DNA of 64,000 bases from Candidatus Pseudobacter hemicellulosilyticus (GCA_029202545.1 CP119311.1:682001-746000), one strand, 5' to 3'; counted from the first letter of the stretch, positions 26,305 to 36,260 are shown. Numbers and translations are program-made. The notes: generated by a model from the sequence alone, not told the origin.

Positions 26305-27081
26305 ATGGCTTACGAAACTTTGCTCACCCACCTCGACAACGGCATCTTCACCATCACCATCAACAGGCCCGATAAACTGAACGCCATCAATAAGACAGTG
26401 ATGGAAGAACTCCGCCTGGCCGTAGAAGAAGTGTACAGCAACCCGGAGATCCGCTCCGCCATTATCACCGGCGCAGGTCCCAAAGCATTTGTAGCAGGCG
26501 CAGATATCAGTGAATTCCTGGGCCTCACCAAAGAAGAGGGTACCGCCCTCGCTCAGAAAGGTCATGACATCTTCTTCAAAATAGAACAATCGCCCAAACC
26601 CATCGTGGCTGCCGTGAATGGCTTTGCCCTCGGTGGCGGCTGCGAGCTGGCCCTCTCCTGCCACTTCATCATTGCCAGTGAGAACGCTAAATTCGGACAG
26701 CCTGAAGTGAACCTCGGCGTAGTGCCCGGTTATGGCGGCACCCAGCGATTGACGCAGGTAGCCGGCAAAGGCCGCGCCATGGAAATGATCCTCTCCGCTA
26801 AAATGATCAGCGCCCAGGAAGCCATGAGCTATGGCATCGCCAACTCCGTGGTGCCCTTTGATGAGCTGCTGCCCAAAGTGAAAGAGATCCTGACCACTAT
26901 CAATACCAAAGGCCCCATCGCCCTGGCCAAGGCTATTGCCTGCATCAATAACTTTGATCATACCAGGCAAGGCTATGATTTCGAAGTACAGCAGTTTGGA
27001 GAATGTTTCGCCACAGAAGATATGAAAGAAGGCGCTACCGCTTTCCTGGAGAAAAGGAAAGCCAATTTCCAGGGAAAATAA
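26305..27081 (+). CDS. enoyl-CoA hydratase / crotonase family
   Basis: 258 residues of the crotonase fold. The oxyanion-hole region is AFVAGADISEF; both catalytic glutamates of true hydratases are present, one in FALGGGCELALS and one in FGQPEVNLGVVPGYGGTQRL. The C-terminal helical extension (DMKEGATAFLEKRKANF) is typical. It should hydrate 2-enoyl-CoA in fatty acid or branched-chain amino acid breakdown, consistent with the B12-dependent mutase subunit just upstream. The exact acyl chain cannot be told. A bidirectional terminator follows. Confidence 0.94.
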   Translation: MAYETLLTHLDNGIFTITINRPDKLNAINKTVMEELRLAVEEVYSNPEIRSAIITGAGPKAFVAGADISEFLGLTKEEGTALAQKGHDIFFKIEQSPKPIVAAVNGFALGGGCELALSCHFIIASENAKFGQPEVNLGVVPGYGGTQRLTQVAGKGRAMEMILSAKMISAQEAMSYGIANSVVPFDELLPKVKEILTTINTKGPIALAKAIACINNFDHTRQGYDFEVQQFGECFATEDMKEGATAFLEKRKANFQGK

Positions 27082-27144
27082 ACGGACCAAAGCAGTTGCC
27101 GCAGCCTGGCACAACAGGACCTTGCAAAGCAACCACTCAATAAA

Positions 27145-27176
27145 AAACCGGCTGCCTCTGATGGGACAGCCGGTTT
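27145..27176. terminator. bidirectional terminator between convergent genes
   Basis: Stem AAACCGGCTG / CAGCCGGTTT with a 12-base loop (itself able to form one more GG/CC pair). An A run precedes it and TTTCAATTT follows, so it can serve both the enoyl-CoA hydratase (plus) and the fucosidase (minus). Confidence 0.82.
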
Positions 27177-27215
27177 CAATTTCCGGCCTGCAATAGCTGC
27201 AAGGCCAATATTATT

Positions 27216-29261
27216 TTACTTCCTGTACAGCACTACATCCGGTATTCTCATCCGCGGAATATTGGCAGCCTTCCAGTACAATTCCAGGTTATCGCCGCCA
27301 TTGTTCTCAAAATACTGCACTTTGATATGGTGGTAGCCCTTGCCCAGGGCAATGTCTTTACCCAGTTCCAGCATACTGTGCATGCCGTCGTTATCTATCA
27401 GCAGGCTGCTGTCAATATATAGCCGGCTGCCATCATCAGAGGCCAGCGCAAATGTATAAACCGCATCAAAGGGGATATTGATGTATCCCTCAAATACAAA
27501 AGCATATTCATCCTTGCCCCGCTTCATGCTGATATCAAAGTTGGCCACGGTGCCCATAGCGGCGGGCGACAAACTATCAAAATTGGGTAGCCTGGTCCAG
27601 TTGCCTTCGTAGGAAAGGAATTCCAGTCCGCCGCTGGAAGGCGTTACCGCCAGCGCAGGCTGTACCGTCACTTTTTCAAAGCTGGCCGTAGCCACCGGCG
27701 TCAGCTGCCGCCCATTGAGGAAAGCTGCTGCTTTAATGCTGGTTGTTTTTTTCAGCAGCAGCGGCCTGGCCGGTACGGAAGCGGCAGTTGGGTCCGATCC
27801 ATTGGTGGTATAAGTGATCAGCGCGCCGGGAATATTGCTGGTAAATTTTACAGCCAGCTGGTCTACAAAAAGACTGGCATCGGCCTGTATAGCAGGCGCA
27901 CTATAGATCACCGGTTTGCCTTTGATATCCAGCGCCAGTACGGTGGCTGCCGGGTCCTGCTGTAGGCCATTAAGTTCTATGAGCAGGTCCGCCTTCTCCT
28001 TTTTAAAAGTTACAGGCAGATCTCCATTCAGGGCGGTCAGTTTTACTACGCTGCTGCCAAAGCCCGGGATCCGCAGGCGGCCATCAGCTGGCCAGTTAAA
28101 TATATGCAGGTACAGACGTGTACCGCCGGGAATGGCTTTCTGGGTGCAGCGGCCCCAGCCCAAGTCTTTGAAGGGACTGGCTTTGGCGCCATGGATGGCT
28201 TCACCATTGACCTGCATCCAGCTGGCAAAAGCCTGGAGGCGCTCTACACCGGACGCCGGAAAAACGCCTTCAGCCGTAGGTCCAACGTTAAGTAGGAAAT
28301 TGCCGCCCTTGGAAGTGATGTCCACCAGGTTGCGGATCAGGGTGACGGCCGGTTTGTAGTTATTATCGGTCTTGTTATACCCCCAGTGGGTGTTCATGGT
28401 CATGCAGCTCTCCCAGTCTACCCCAGGCAAACCGGTGGCAGGGATCTCCTGCTCGGGCGTACCGTAATCACCGGCAAAGCCGTCCTTTGTCATACCAGCC
28501 CAGCCCATCCGGCCTTTATCCACCCGGTTATTGATGATGATATTGGGCTGCAGGCTCCGGACATAATTGTACAGGTCCTTGCCCCGCTCATGGGTCCAGG
28601 TATCTTCCCATTCCCCGTCAAACCAGAGAATGCCGATGGGACCATAATTGGTAAGCAGTTCTTTGAGCTGCGCTTTGAGGTAAGCCACATACCGGTCAAA
28701 AATGGCGCTGTCAGTGGGACGGTCCTGTTCCCATTCACGGCGCGGGAGGTAATCAGGATGATGCCAGTCCATGATGGAATGGTAAAGGCAGAGCGGCATA
28801 TCCTGCTCTTTGCAGGCCGCCGCCAGCTCTTTGAGCACATCCCGCTGAAAGGGGGTGCTGCCGATATCAAAATCGGTTTCCTGGGAATCCCATAAGGCAA
28901 AGCCATCATGGTGCTTGGAAGTGAACACAATGTACCGCATGCCGGCCTGCCTGGCCAGCTTCACCCATTCACTGGCATTGAAGCGAACAGGGTTGAACTG
29001 GTTACGGAATGTGTCATAGGTGGATAGCGGGATCTGCGCATTATCGCGGATCCATTCGCCATAATCGGTTTTCCCGTTCCATTCACCTGCTGGAACGGCA
29101 TAAAGCCCCCAATGGATAAACAAACCAAATCTTGCATCACGCCACCAATCCATACGGGGATCTTTTTTTGCTGCTTGTGCATAAGGTTGCATGAAATAAC
29201 TGCCGGTGATCAGCAGGATCACCGTGATCAGCCATCTCAACAGGCCTAAGGGTTGCTTCAT
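27216..29261 (-). CDS. GH29 alpha-L-fucosidase with CHB_HEX_C-like and PA14 domains
   Basis: 681 residues with a signal peptide (about 1-30). The catalytic TIM barrel (about 35-380) has family GH29 hallmarks: FGLFIHWGLY (His50), YIVFTSKHHDGFALW (His117/His118) and the nucleophile Asp215 in ILWFDGEW. A beta-sandwich follows, then a chitobiase C-terminal-type repeat (about 470-535, with TTNGSDPT) and a PA14 carbohydrate-binding module (about 545-681, with FALASDDGSRLYIDSSLLI and the GxGYHxIKVxYFENxG pattern). It removes terminal alpha-L-fucose from glycans outside the cytoplasm. Together with the GH92 and sulfatase genes it suggests growth on complex fucosylated or sulfated glycans, though it is 18 kb away from them. 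Confidence 0.94.
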   Translation of the reverse strand: MKQPLGLLRWLITVILLITGSYFMQPYAQAAKKDPRMDWWRDARFGLFIHWGLYAVPAGEWNGKTDYGEWIRDNAQIPLSTYDTFRNQFNPVRFNASEWVKLARQAGMRYIVFTSKHHDGFALWDSQETDFDIGSTPFQRDVLKELAAACKEQDMPLCLYHSIMDWHHPDYLPRREWEQDRPTDSAIFDRYVAYLKAQLKELLTNYGPIGILWFDGEWEDTWTHERGKDLYNYVRSLQPNIIINNRVDKGRMGWAGMTKDGFAGDYGTPEQEIPATGLPGVDWESCMTMNTHWGYNKTDNNYKPAVTLIRNLVDITSKGGNFLLNVGPTAEGVFPASGVERLQAFASWMQVNGEAIHGAKASPFKDLGWGRCTQKAIPGGTRLYLHIFNWPADGRLRIPGFGSSVVKLTALNGDLPVTFKKEKADLLIELNGLQQDPAATVLALDIKGKPVIYSAPAIQADASLFVDQLAVKFTSNIPGALITYTTNGSDPTAASVPARPLLLKKTTSIKAAAFLNGRQLTPVATASFEKVTVQPALAVTPSSGGLEFLSYEGNWTRLPNFDSLSPAAMGTVANFDISMKRGKDEYAFVFEGYINIPFDAVYTFALASDDGSRLYIDSSLLIDNDGMHSMLELGKDIALGKGYHHIKVQYFENNGGDNLELYWKAANIPRMRIPDVVLYRK

Positions 29262-29443
29262 ATTACACGTATTAAAATATGGGGTTTAAGACTTTTAATA
29301 CAATGACCAATGACAAGCGTACGGGGTTGATGTTGTTCAGGATAAGCTTACGGCAAATTTTAGACATTTGCAAGCATAGAATTGCTGCTTTTTTACCCAT
29401 TCTATTATAGGATGATTTGGCAGGTTTTGTGGTTGCATCTGAC

Positions 29444-29451
29444 TACCTTTG
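29444..29451 (+). promoter_or_regulatory. -7-like promoter element of fumC
   Basis: TACCTTTG matches the Bacteroidota TAnnTTTG consensus and leaves a leader of roughly 12 bases before the ATG at 29470. Candidate -33 TTTG boxes lie 14 or 24 bases upstream, so the pair is imperfect. Confidence 0.45.
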
Positions 29452-29469
29452 CCCCCAAATTTCAGCTAT

Positions 29470-30871
29470 ATGAATTACCGGATAGAAAAAGATACCATGG
29501 GTGAAGTGCAGGTACCCGCAGATGCATTGTATGGCGCCCAAACCCAGCGCAGTATTGACAATTTCAAGATCGCTCAGGACACCAACAGAATGCCTAAAGA
29601 GATCATCCGGGCATTTGCCTACCTGAAAAAAGCCGCCGCCATCACCAATTTTGAAGCCGGGGTCTTACCCAAAGAAAAATCGGACCTGATTGGTCAGGTC
29701 TGTGATGAGATCCTGGAAGGTAAGCTGGATGCCGCTTTTCCCCTCGTGGTCTGGCAAACCGGCTCCGGCACACAGTCCAATATGAACGTGAACGAAGTAG
29801 TAGCTTACCGCGGGCATGTGATCAAAGGTGGACTGCTGACCGACAAGGATAAGTTCCTGCATCCCAATGATGATGTCAACAAATCCCAGTCTTCCAACGA
29901 TACCTTCCCCACCGCCATGCATATTGCGGCTTACAAAATACTGATGGAGACCACCATCCCCGGTATCGAAAAGCTCCGCAATACCCTGGCCGCCAAAAGC
30001 AACCAATTCATGCAGGTGGTGAAGATAGGCCGCACCCACTTCATGGATGCCACCCCCGCTCACCGTTGGACAGGAATTCAGTGGTTATGTATCACAACTG
30101 ACCCATGGCCTGAAAGCCATTAAGAATTCCCTGGAGCACCTCAGCGAGCTGGCCCTTGGCGGCACCGCCGTAGGTACCGGCATCAACACACCACCCAACT
30201 ATTCCGAAAACGTAGCCAAACATATTGCCAGCCTTACCGGCCTGCCTTTTGTTACCGCCGAAAATAAATTTGAGGCCCTGGCCGCTCATGATGCTATTGT
30301 GGAAGCCCATGGCGCCCTCAAGACCGTAGCCGTCAGCCTGATGAAAATTGCCAATGATGTCCGCATCCTGTCCTCCGGCCCCCGCAGCGGTATTGGCGAG
30401 CTGTTCATTCCCGACAATGAGCCCGGCTCCTCCATCATGCCGGGCAAAGTGAACCCCACCCAGTGTGAGGCCCTCACCATGATCGCCGCCCAGGTAATGG
30501 GGAACGATGTGGCCATCAGTATCGGTGGCGCCTCCGGCCATTTTGAACTGAACGTGTTCAAACCCGTTATGATCTATAACTTCCTGCACAGCGCCCGCCT
30601 CATTGGCGAAGGCTGTGTCAGCTTTAACGACAAATGCGCTATCGGCCTGGAACCTATTGAAGCCAATATCAAAAAGCACGTGGACAATTCCCTGATGCTG
30701 GTGACCTCCCTCAACACACATATCGGATACTACAAAGCCGCCGAAATTGCACAGAAAGCCCATAAAGAAGGCACTACCCTGAAAGAAATGGCCGTGAAGC
30801 TCGGTTATGTAACACCTGAGCAATTTGACCAATGGGTTGACCCCGCTAAAATGGTGGGCAATATCAACTAA
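29470..30871 (+). pseudogene. fumC: class II fumarase with a single-base frameshift
   Basis: The first frame (29470-30123) encodes residues 1-~198 of class II fumarase (VPADALYGAQTQRSIDNF, WQTGSGTQSNMN, NKSQSSNDTFPTAMH, GRTHFMDATP). A second frame beginning with PLTVGQEFSGYVSQL continues to 30871 and includes the fumarase signature GSSIMPGKVNP. The frames meet at a run of five C (30053-30057) where four would keep DATPLTVGQ in frame. All catalytic parts exist, so one inserted base is the only lesion. It may be a sequencing or assembly error, since fumarase (fumarate to malate in the TCA cycle) is normally needed; as written, only a truncated protein is made. Confidence 0.9.
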
Positions 30872-30895
30872 GCCGGCACTTTCAAAACATATACA

Positions 30896-30928
30896 GCAAG
30901 GGCGTCTCCATAACAGGGACGCCCTTGC
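30896..30928 (+). terminator. terminator hairpin after fumC
   Basis: Eleven-base perfect stem GCAAGGGCGTC / GACGCCCTTGC with an 11-base loop, 24 bases after the fumC stop. The following sequence TATTAC is only weakly T-rich. Confidence 0.65.
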
Positions 30929-31065
30929 TATTACAACAGCAGGTATTTTTTGGGACGAACCAAAGGGCTTCCGGCACTACCGGCCAGTAACCTTCAGGGC
31001 ATCGGCTCCGGACACCAGCACATTTCCCGTCGCTCGCCTCCGGCGGCCAGCACGCCCGGGCCATC

Positions 31066-32829
31066 CTACTGCAACAGGATCTTATCCATTCTCAATTCCG
31101 CCCCATACCTGTTCAGCAGTTTCAGCACATACATGCCCCGGCGCAGCTGCGCCACCTGAATAGTGAAAGCGGCCGTGGAAGAACTGCCTTCCACCGCCAG
31201 CCGGCCCAGCATATCATACAGCTGGTAGCGCACCGGCTTATACGGCAGCCGGCCAAAATCAACATGGATAAAATCCCTTGCCGGATTTGGCGCCACCGTG
31301 ATCCGCAATGGATTTTCCGGCCCCGGCTCGTTGGGATCTTTGAGGGACAGTGGCATTCCGATATACTGGAACACCAGCAGAGCGCCCGGGTTGTCCAGGG
31401 TAGCAGGATTATGACTGCTGGGACCTGAAGTAGATCCCACACTATCCGTGATCAGGAAGATCTTTCCATCCGGGCTCATGGCAATATCACGGTACCGGTT
31501 ATACGATTTAAAATAAGGTATGGAGTCACCCACAAAAGCATTCTGAGCGGCATTGAGCTTGAAGCGGTATAGTGTTCCCGCCTTCAGTGTGGGCACCAGC
31601 ACGGATGGATACCAGCCGGGGATGCCTTTGGAGATGTTCAGGTTATAATATTCAATGCTGGAAGGCGCTATGGTAGGGAATTTCAGCCAGTTACCCACCA
31701 GCGCGCACTCCGCAGCCGGCCGGGTGCCGCAACCCGTATAGATCTGTTTCAGCGGTTTCCGGAAATTGGCTTTTACATCAGCCGGCGCATTTTTTTCGGC
31801 AATCGGTGTAACGCCCGCCGGTACATAGTTGGGATTTTCCTGGAAACCGAGACCGCTGCAATTGGTGGCCAGCCGCCATTGCACGTATTGGAAGTTCACA
31901 TTATCCGTATCGCCGGCAATATAGGGCCAGCCATAGTTCCTGCCGCCTTCAATGATGTTCAGCTCATCGTCCGAATTAGGCCCCTGTTCTGAACTGAAAA
32001 GGATGCCGTTGGGCGTCAGCACCGGAAAAGGCACGCCGTTGGAAGGCTCTTTCTGCCAGGCCAGGCCCTGCGGATTGCGATGGCCAATGCTGTAGATATG
32101 ACTGCGGATACCACCCCACAGCGGATTGTCGGCAGGAATGCCGCCATTCAGGCTGATGCGCAGGATCTTGCCGGAATAGTTATCGTAATTCTTTGCCGTC
32201 ATTTCTGTACTGGTGGGCAGTTTCTGGGAGCGCACCTCCAGGCATTTACGGTCAAACTGGTTATGGCCCAGGTCGCCGCAGGAATAATAGAGTTTGTTAT
32301 CAGCGCCAATGATCAGCCGGCCGCTGCTATGATCGCCGCTGGCGGGAATTCCTTCCAGGATAGTGGTCTCGCTGCCGGGAACCAGTACTGTGCCATTGAA
32401 ATAAAATCGCGCAATACGGATATGGTCCCAGTCGTAGCAATAAGCCACATACAGGGAATCCTTGCCCGTGCCGGTGGCAAAGCCCGGGTGAAGGGCCATG
32501 CCCAGCATGCCGTTCTGGCCAATACCAGTGGCCACGCCATTGCCCTGGCGGCTGATGTTCAGTTTTACTTTGGCGCGCAGGTCCAGGATAATGGTACGCT
32601 GGCCGGTGCCAGTGTCCACGCGGAGGATGCGTCCTACTTTTTCGGTGATGTATAAAAAATTATCCCGGCCGTATTCTATATCGAAGGGATGCGCCAGATA
32701 ATAACGATTGTTAGTAGCAACAGGCTTTCGGTTCAGCTCCGTGCGTAAAAAGGGTTCGTCCTGGCAGATGCCGATAATAGGCATAAGGGTTAATACCTGG
32801 ATTGCCCAGGCTGAAGCTATGGCTTTCAT
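31066..32829 (-). CDS. PQQ-type sugar dehydrogenase (glucose/sorbosone dehydrogenase fold) with T9SS sorting domain
   Basis: 587 residues from the ATG at 32829 (an upstream in-frame extension is unlikely because the signal peptide MKAIASAWAIQVLTL starts here). The body is a six-bladed propeller of the soluble quinoprotein glucose dehydrogenase type: HPFDIEYG, NGMLGMALHPGF, YSIGHRNPQGLAW and SEQGPNSDDELNII, which in the family carry PQQ- and calcium-binding residues. The last ~75 residues (VAPNPARDFIHVDF to DKILLQ) are a type IX secretion sorting domain, so the enzyme is released or surface-attached. The substrate is unknown; related proteins oxidise aldoses. It diverges from another T9SS protein gene. 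Confidence 0.9.
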   Translation of the reverse strand: MKAIASAWAIQVLTLMPIIGICQDEPFLRTELNRKPVATNNRYYLAHPFDIEYGRDNFLYITEKVGRILRVDTGTGQRTIILDLRAKVKLNISRQGNGVATGIGQNGMLGMALHPGFATGTGKDSLYVAYCYDWDHIRIARFYFNGTVLVPGSETTILEGIPASGDHSSGRLIIGADNKLYYSCGDLGHNQFDRKCLEVRSQKLPTSTEMTAKNYDNYSGKILRISLNGGIPADNPLWGGIRSHIYSIGHRNPQGLAWQKEPSNGVPFPVLTPNGILFSSEQGPNSDDELNIIEGGRNYGWPYIAGDTDNVNFQYVQWRLATNCSGLGFQENPNYVPAGVTPIAEKNAPADVKANFRKPLKQIYTGCGTRPAAECALVGNWLKFPTIAPSSIEYYNLNISKGIPGWYPSVLVPTLKAGTLYRFKLNAAQNAFVGDSIPYFKSYNRYRDIAMSPDGKIFLITDSVGSTSGPSSHNPATLDNPGALLVFQYIGMPLSLKDPNEPGPENPLRITVAPNPARDFIHVDFGRLPYKPVRYQLYDMLGRLAVEGSSSTAAFTIQVAQLRRGMYVLKLLNRYGAELRMDKILLQ

Positions 32830-32889
32830 AGACTTGACAGAATATTGGATTCGACTTATAAAAGGATTTACACGAACAAAATACAACAC

Positions 32890-33127
32890 CCGATAGGAAT
32901 TTGGAATAGCTGAATCCCCTTAGCAGCAGCAGTAGTTCTACGATTGACGGTGCAACAGTTTATTATTATGTTTACACTCATCAAATGCAGCAGGAGCCGG
33001 CTCTGCAAAGAATTTGATCCATCTCAAAAAGACGGGCCAAAGGCAATCTTCCGGTCACTGCTGCGTTTATTATAATTGAACCGATCTAAACCCTTTATTC
33101 TGAGAAAACTCTACAAGATCCGATACT
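32890..33127. other. divergent promoter region of two T9SS cargo genes
   Basis: Non-coding 238 bases between the sugar dehydrogenase and the large secreted protein. It must hold both promoters. No reliable -7/-33 pair could be assigned. Confidence 0.5.
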
Positions 33128-35467
33128 ATGAACCCTTATACATTTATGGTCCGCAGCAGCCTGCTGTTGCTGATCACCCTGCTTACCACCAGTTCTTTAT
33201 GGGCCCAGGCGCCCGATATAAATGTTGCGTTCGGGGTCATTAAATTCGGCAACAGTTATGTGAACGTGTCGAAGAAAACTGCCGGCGGCACTGTGGAGCC
33301 CGGAGATACCCTGGAGATCAGGACCTGTTACTGGTTACCCAATAACTACCTGAACAACGCCAACTATTACCTGGTGCGATTTCTTTCCAACATTCCCACA
33401 AATACCGTTTTCCTGTCAGACCCCGGCATTCAGCAGATCACCAATGAAGGGGTACTGTACAAGCAGTATACCAGCGCCAACAATGATGATGCCGCCTCCT
33501 ATGTAGCATCTCCTGCCACCGGGGCCTATAACGTCAGGATGAACCTTGGCAACTCGGCCAGCAAGGTCACGGTCAATACCAATGCCGCCAATGGCGGTGG
33601 CCAGGTAGTGGGCGGCACCAATAAACCCAAGCTGAATTCCGGCACCCTGATCACTACCGCTTTCCAGGTGAAAGTGACCGGCGCAGTAGGACAGAACATC
33701 ACGCTCGGCGCCGCACAGCTGCGCTTCCGGAAAACCAATTCTACCAGCACCGCCACCAGCGATTATGTTATCAAACATACCCAGTACCAGATCATGATCA
33801 CGGACAATGCGCCCATCTGCGCAGATGCCGTGGGCGCTAATATCGTGGAAGAAGGCGGAGGTACTTTTGACAGCGGCTCCGTGCAGAACCGCGCACCCCG
33901 CTCTACCGACTATACCCTGGCCGGCAATGTCCGCAAGAACCTGGCAGTAGGCAGTGAAATTGACGACGGCTACTACACTATCGTTAATAACCTGAGCCCC
34001 AGGGCCAGTATAATACCTGGCGCCCGTAAGCAGCCGGATTGTAACGTACCTGCCAGCCTGCCAACCACAGATCCGCTCAACTGTAATAACAGGATGTTCG
34101 GCGGTCACTGGGATATCATCGGCGACCATACCGGCAGCGCTACGCCCGCCGGTAATCTACCACCCGCCGCAGGCGGCCAGGGCGGCTACATGCTGGTGGT
34201 GAACGCTGAGTACGCTACTATTGAAGCCTATAAGCAATCTATTACCGGCCTTTGTCCCAATACCTCTTACGAGTTCTCCTTCTGGATACGGAACGTATGT
34301 ACCAACTGCGGTATAGACTCCAACAGCACCCAGACCTGGAAACCAGGCGTGCTGCCTAACCTGACCGTAGCCCTGGATGGTATGGACCGCTACTCCACCG
34401 GACAGGTGGATACCGTAGGCTGGGTCAAAAAAGGATTTATGTTCAAGACCGGCGCCACCCAGACCTCCATTGATATTTCTGTCCGGAACAATGCTTCCGG
34501 CGGCGGCGGGAACGACTGGGCCCTGGACGATATCTTCCTGCGCACCTGTAACCCCAACCTCACCATGATGCCCTCCACCCTGACCACTATCTGTGATGGC
34601 GACCAGGTGAACCTCTCCTGCGTAGTGAAATCTTTCTTCGACAACTATATCAACTATACCTGGGAGCTGAGCACCGATAACGGCCTTAACTGGGCGCCTA
34701 CCGGGCATAGCGGAGCGGGTATACCCACAAAAAATGCCACCGGCGAATACGAGTACCAGGCCTTCTTCCCCTCCTTCCTGGGGAATACGGCCATGGACGG
34801 ACATCGTTACCGCTTCCGTGTAGCATCCACCAGCAATAACCTGACCGATGCGGACTGCTCTTTCCTCAATACCACTACCATTGCCGTGAACGTGGAATAC
34901 TGCCACGTCCTCAGCACCAAAGTGGTGGGCTTCGCCGGCACGCTGGTGAACCGGTTATCAAGACTGGAATGGGCTGTGAAAAATGAAAGCACAGGTACGG
35001 TATATGAAGTGGAACGCAGCACAGATGGAACCAGTTTCTCCAGGATCGGCAGCGTTTCCGGAAAAGCCGCAGCCAATGGTGCAGCATCCTATACGTTAAC
35101 AGACAATACACCGGTGAACGGCGCCGTATATTATCGCCTGCGGATCACAGAGCCCGGCACCCAGCAGCAGTTCAGTAAAACGGTATTGCTCAGCAATTCG
35201 GACCTGGAACTGGCCCTGCTGAAACTGGTGAACCCCTTCACCCAGACCCTGAGCTTTGACCTGGTAAGCCCCGCCAAAGGAACAACCGTTATTTCTCTGA
35301 CCGATATGGTGGGAAGAAGAGTGAAGCAGCTGTCCACACCCGTTACCCGGGGACTGAACAGCATCAAGTTGCATCACCTGGAAGGTCTTGCCAATGGCAT
35401 CTACCACCTGCGGGTGGAAATGAATGGCCAGGCCATCAACCGCCAGGTAGTAAAGGCAGGAAGATAA
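33128..35467 (+). CDS. large T9SS-secreted surface protein
   Basis: 779 residues with signal peptide (1-27, ending SLWAQ) and a C-terminal type IX sorting domain (about 700-779, VNPFTQTLSFDLVSP to VVKAGR). The first ~230 residues are Thr/Asn-rich and beta-like with a GDTLEIRTCYW segment. The middle (about 330-480) looks like a jelly-roll binding domain (GYMLVVNAEY, YEFSFWIRNVCTNCG, NDWALDDIFLRTC). A further Ig-like stretch lies at about 480-600, followed by a fibronectin-like unit just before the sorting domain (LEWAVKNESTGTVYEVERS). The paired cysteines fit an extracellular location. No catalytic motif is visible; an adhesin or glycan-binding role is likely but unproven. Confidence 0.82.
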   Translation: MNPYTFMVRSSLLLLITLLTTSSLWAQAPDINVAFGVIKFGNSYVNVSKKTAGGTVEPGDTLEIRTCYWLPNNYLNNANYYLVRFLSNIPTNTVFLSDPGIQQITNEGVLYKQYTSANNDDAASYVASPATGAYNVRMNLGNSASKVTVNTNAANGGGQVVGGTNKPKLNSGTLITTAFQVKVTGAVGQNITLGAAQLRFRKTNSTSTATSDYVIKHTQYQIMITDNAPICADAVGANIVEEGGGTFDSGSVQNRAPRSTDYTLAGNVRKNLAVGSEIDDGYYTIVNNLSPRASIIPGARKQPDCNVPASLPTTDPLNCNNRMFGGHWDIIGDHTGSATPAGNLPPAAGGQGGYMLVVNAEYATIEAYKQSITGLCPNTSYEFSFWIRNVCTNCGIDSNSTQTWKPGVLPNLTVALDGMDRYSTGQVDTVGWVKKGFMFKTGATQTSIDISVRNNASGGGGNDWALDDIFLRTCNPNLTMMPSTLTTICDGDQVNLSCVVKSFFDNYINYTWELSTDNGLNWAPTGHSGAGIPTKNATGEYEYQAFFPSFLGNTAMDGHRYRFRVASTSNNLTDADCSFLNTTTIAVNVEYCHVLSTKVVGFAGTLVNRLSRLEWAVKNESTGTVYEVERSTDGTSFSRIGSVSGKAAANGAASYTLTDNTPVNGAVYYRLRITEPGTQQQFSKTVLLSNSDLELALLKLVNPFTQTLSFDLVSPAKGTTVISLTDMVGRRVKQLSTPVTRGLNSIKLHHLEGLANGIYHLRVEMNGQAINRQVVKAGR

Positions 35468-35500
35468 GCGGCTTTGTTTTAAAGGATCAACGCATATGTA

Positions 35501-35529
35501 AAAGGCCCGTCAATGATTGACGGGCCTTT
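35501..35529. terminator. bidirectional terminator between convergent genes
   Basis: Perfect 13-base stem AAAGGCCCGTCAA / TTGACGGGCCTTT with a TGA loop, flanked by A on one side and T-rich sequence (TTTGTTAA) on the other. It serves the T9SS protein (plus) and lspA (minus). Confidence 0.88.
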
Positions 35530-35557
35530 GTTAATCAGTTTGTTGATGGCAGATACA

Positions 35558-36226
35558 TTATACGCCTACCGCCTCATTGACCGTAGCGTTCTTTTCTACG
35601 CCTTCGGACTGATGCGGATGCTTGCGGAAAAACTTACGCTGGAATAGCAGGATCACGATAACGCCTACAGAGATAGAGGCATCCGCAATATTGAAGATGG
35701 GCGAGAAGAAAGTGAACCGCTCTCCGCCCCAGATGGGGATCCAGGAAGGCATTACCTTATTCTCAATGATGGGCACATACAGCATATCCACCACCTTGCC
35801 ATGCAGGAATCCCGCATAACCGCCACCGGCAGGGAACAGGGTGGCCATAGGCAGGCTATGATCACTGGCTGAAAAGATCAGCCCGTAAAACATGCTGTCG
35901 ATCAGGTTACCCAATGCACCGGCAAAGATCATGGCCACACAGACAATGAAGCCCGGATGGTATTTTTTCTGTACAATGCCGCGGATATAGAAAACGCCAA
36001 AGATCACCGCTACCAGCCGGAACAGGGTCAACGCCAGTTTGCCCCATTCGCCACCGAATTTCCAACCCCAGGCCATCCCTTCGTTCTCAATAAAGAACAG
36101 GCGGAACCAGTTACCCATCAGCGGGATCTGCTGTCCATAGTTCATACCCGTCTTTACCCAGAATTTCAGCACCTGGTCTGCAAGGATAATAGCAATAATG
36201 ATAAGTGCTACAGTTCTACTCTTCAC
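35558..36226 (-). CDS. lspA: lipoprotein signal peptidase (signal peptidase II)
   Basis: 222 residues with four transmembrane helices; the enzyme cleaves prolipoprotein signal peptides after lipidation. The N-terminal helix has ADQVLKFWVK, the second conserved region is FFIENEGMAWG, and the catalytic aspartates lie in GALGNLIDSM and FNIADASIS. Compared with the ~160-residue E. coli enzyme it is longer, with an insert around 120-165, as usual in Bacteroidota. The start is a GTG (36224-36226); no in-frame ATG is close. It is the last gene of a terC-murF/alr-lspA run, 34 bases after the fusion gene, and would process the many lipoproteins seen in this window. Confidence 0.95.
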   Translation of the reverse strand: MKSRTVALIIIAIILADQVLKFWVKTGMNYGQQIPLMGNWFRLFFIENEGMAWGWKFGGEWGKLALTLFRLVAVIFGVFYIRGIVQKKYHPGFIVCVAMIFAGALGNLIDSMFYGLIFSASDHSLPMATLFPAGGGYAGFLHGKVVDMLYVPIIENKVMPSWIPIWGGERFTFFSPIFNIADASISVGVIVILLFQRKFFRKHPHQSEGVEKNATVNEAVGV

Positions 36227-36260
36227 TATACATTTTTTTAAGTCCGTAAAGATAATAGTT

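Noticed and set aside
26074..27132. Long open frame (352 codons) antisense to the enoyl-CoA hydratase
   Set aside because: It mirrors a well-supported crotonase gene in a high-GC-wobble region and shows no domain of its own.
30092..30832. Long open frame antisense to fumC
   Set aside because: It is the complement of conserved fumarase coding sequence, with no protein features.
33416..34129. Gly/Ala-rich frame antisense to the large T9SS protein
   Set aside because: It is a by-product of codon bias on the coding strand.
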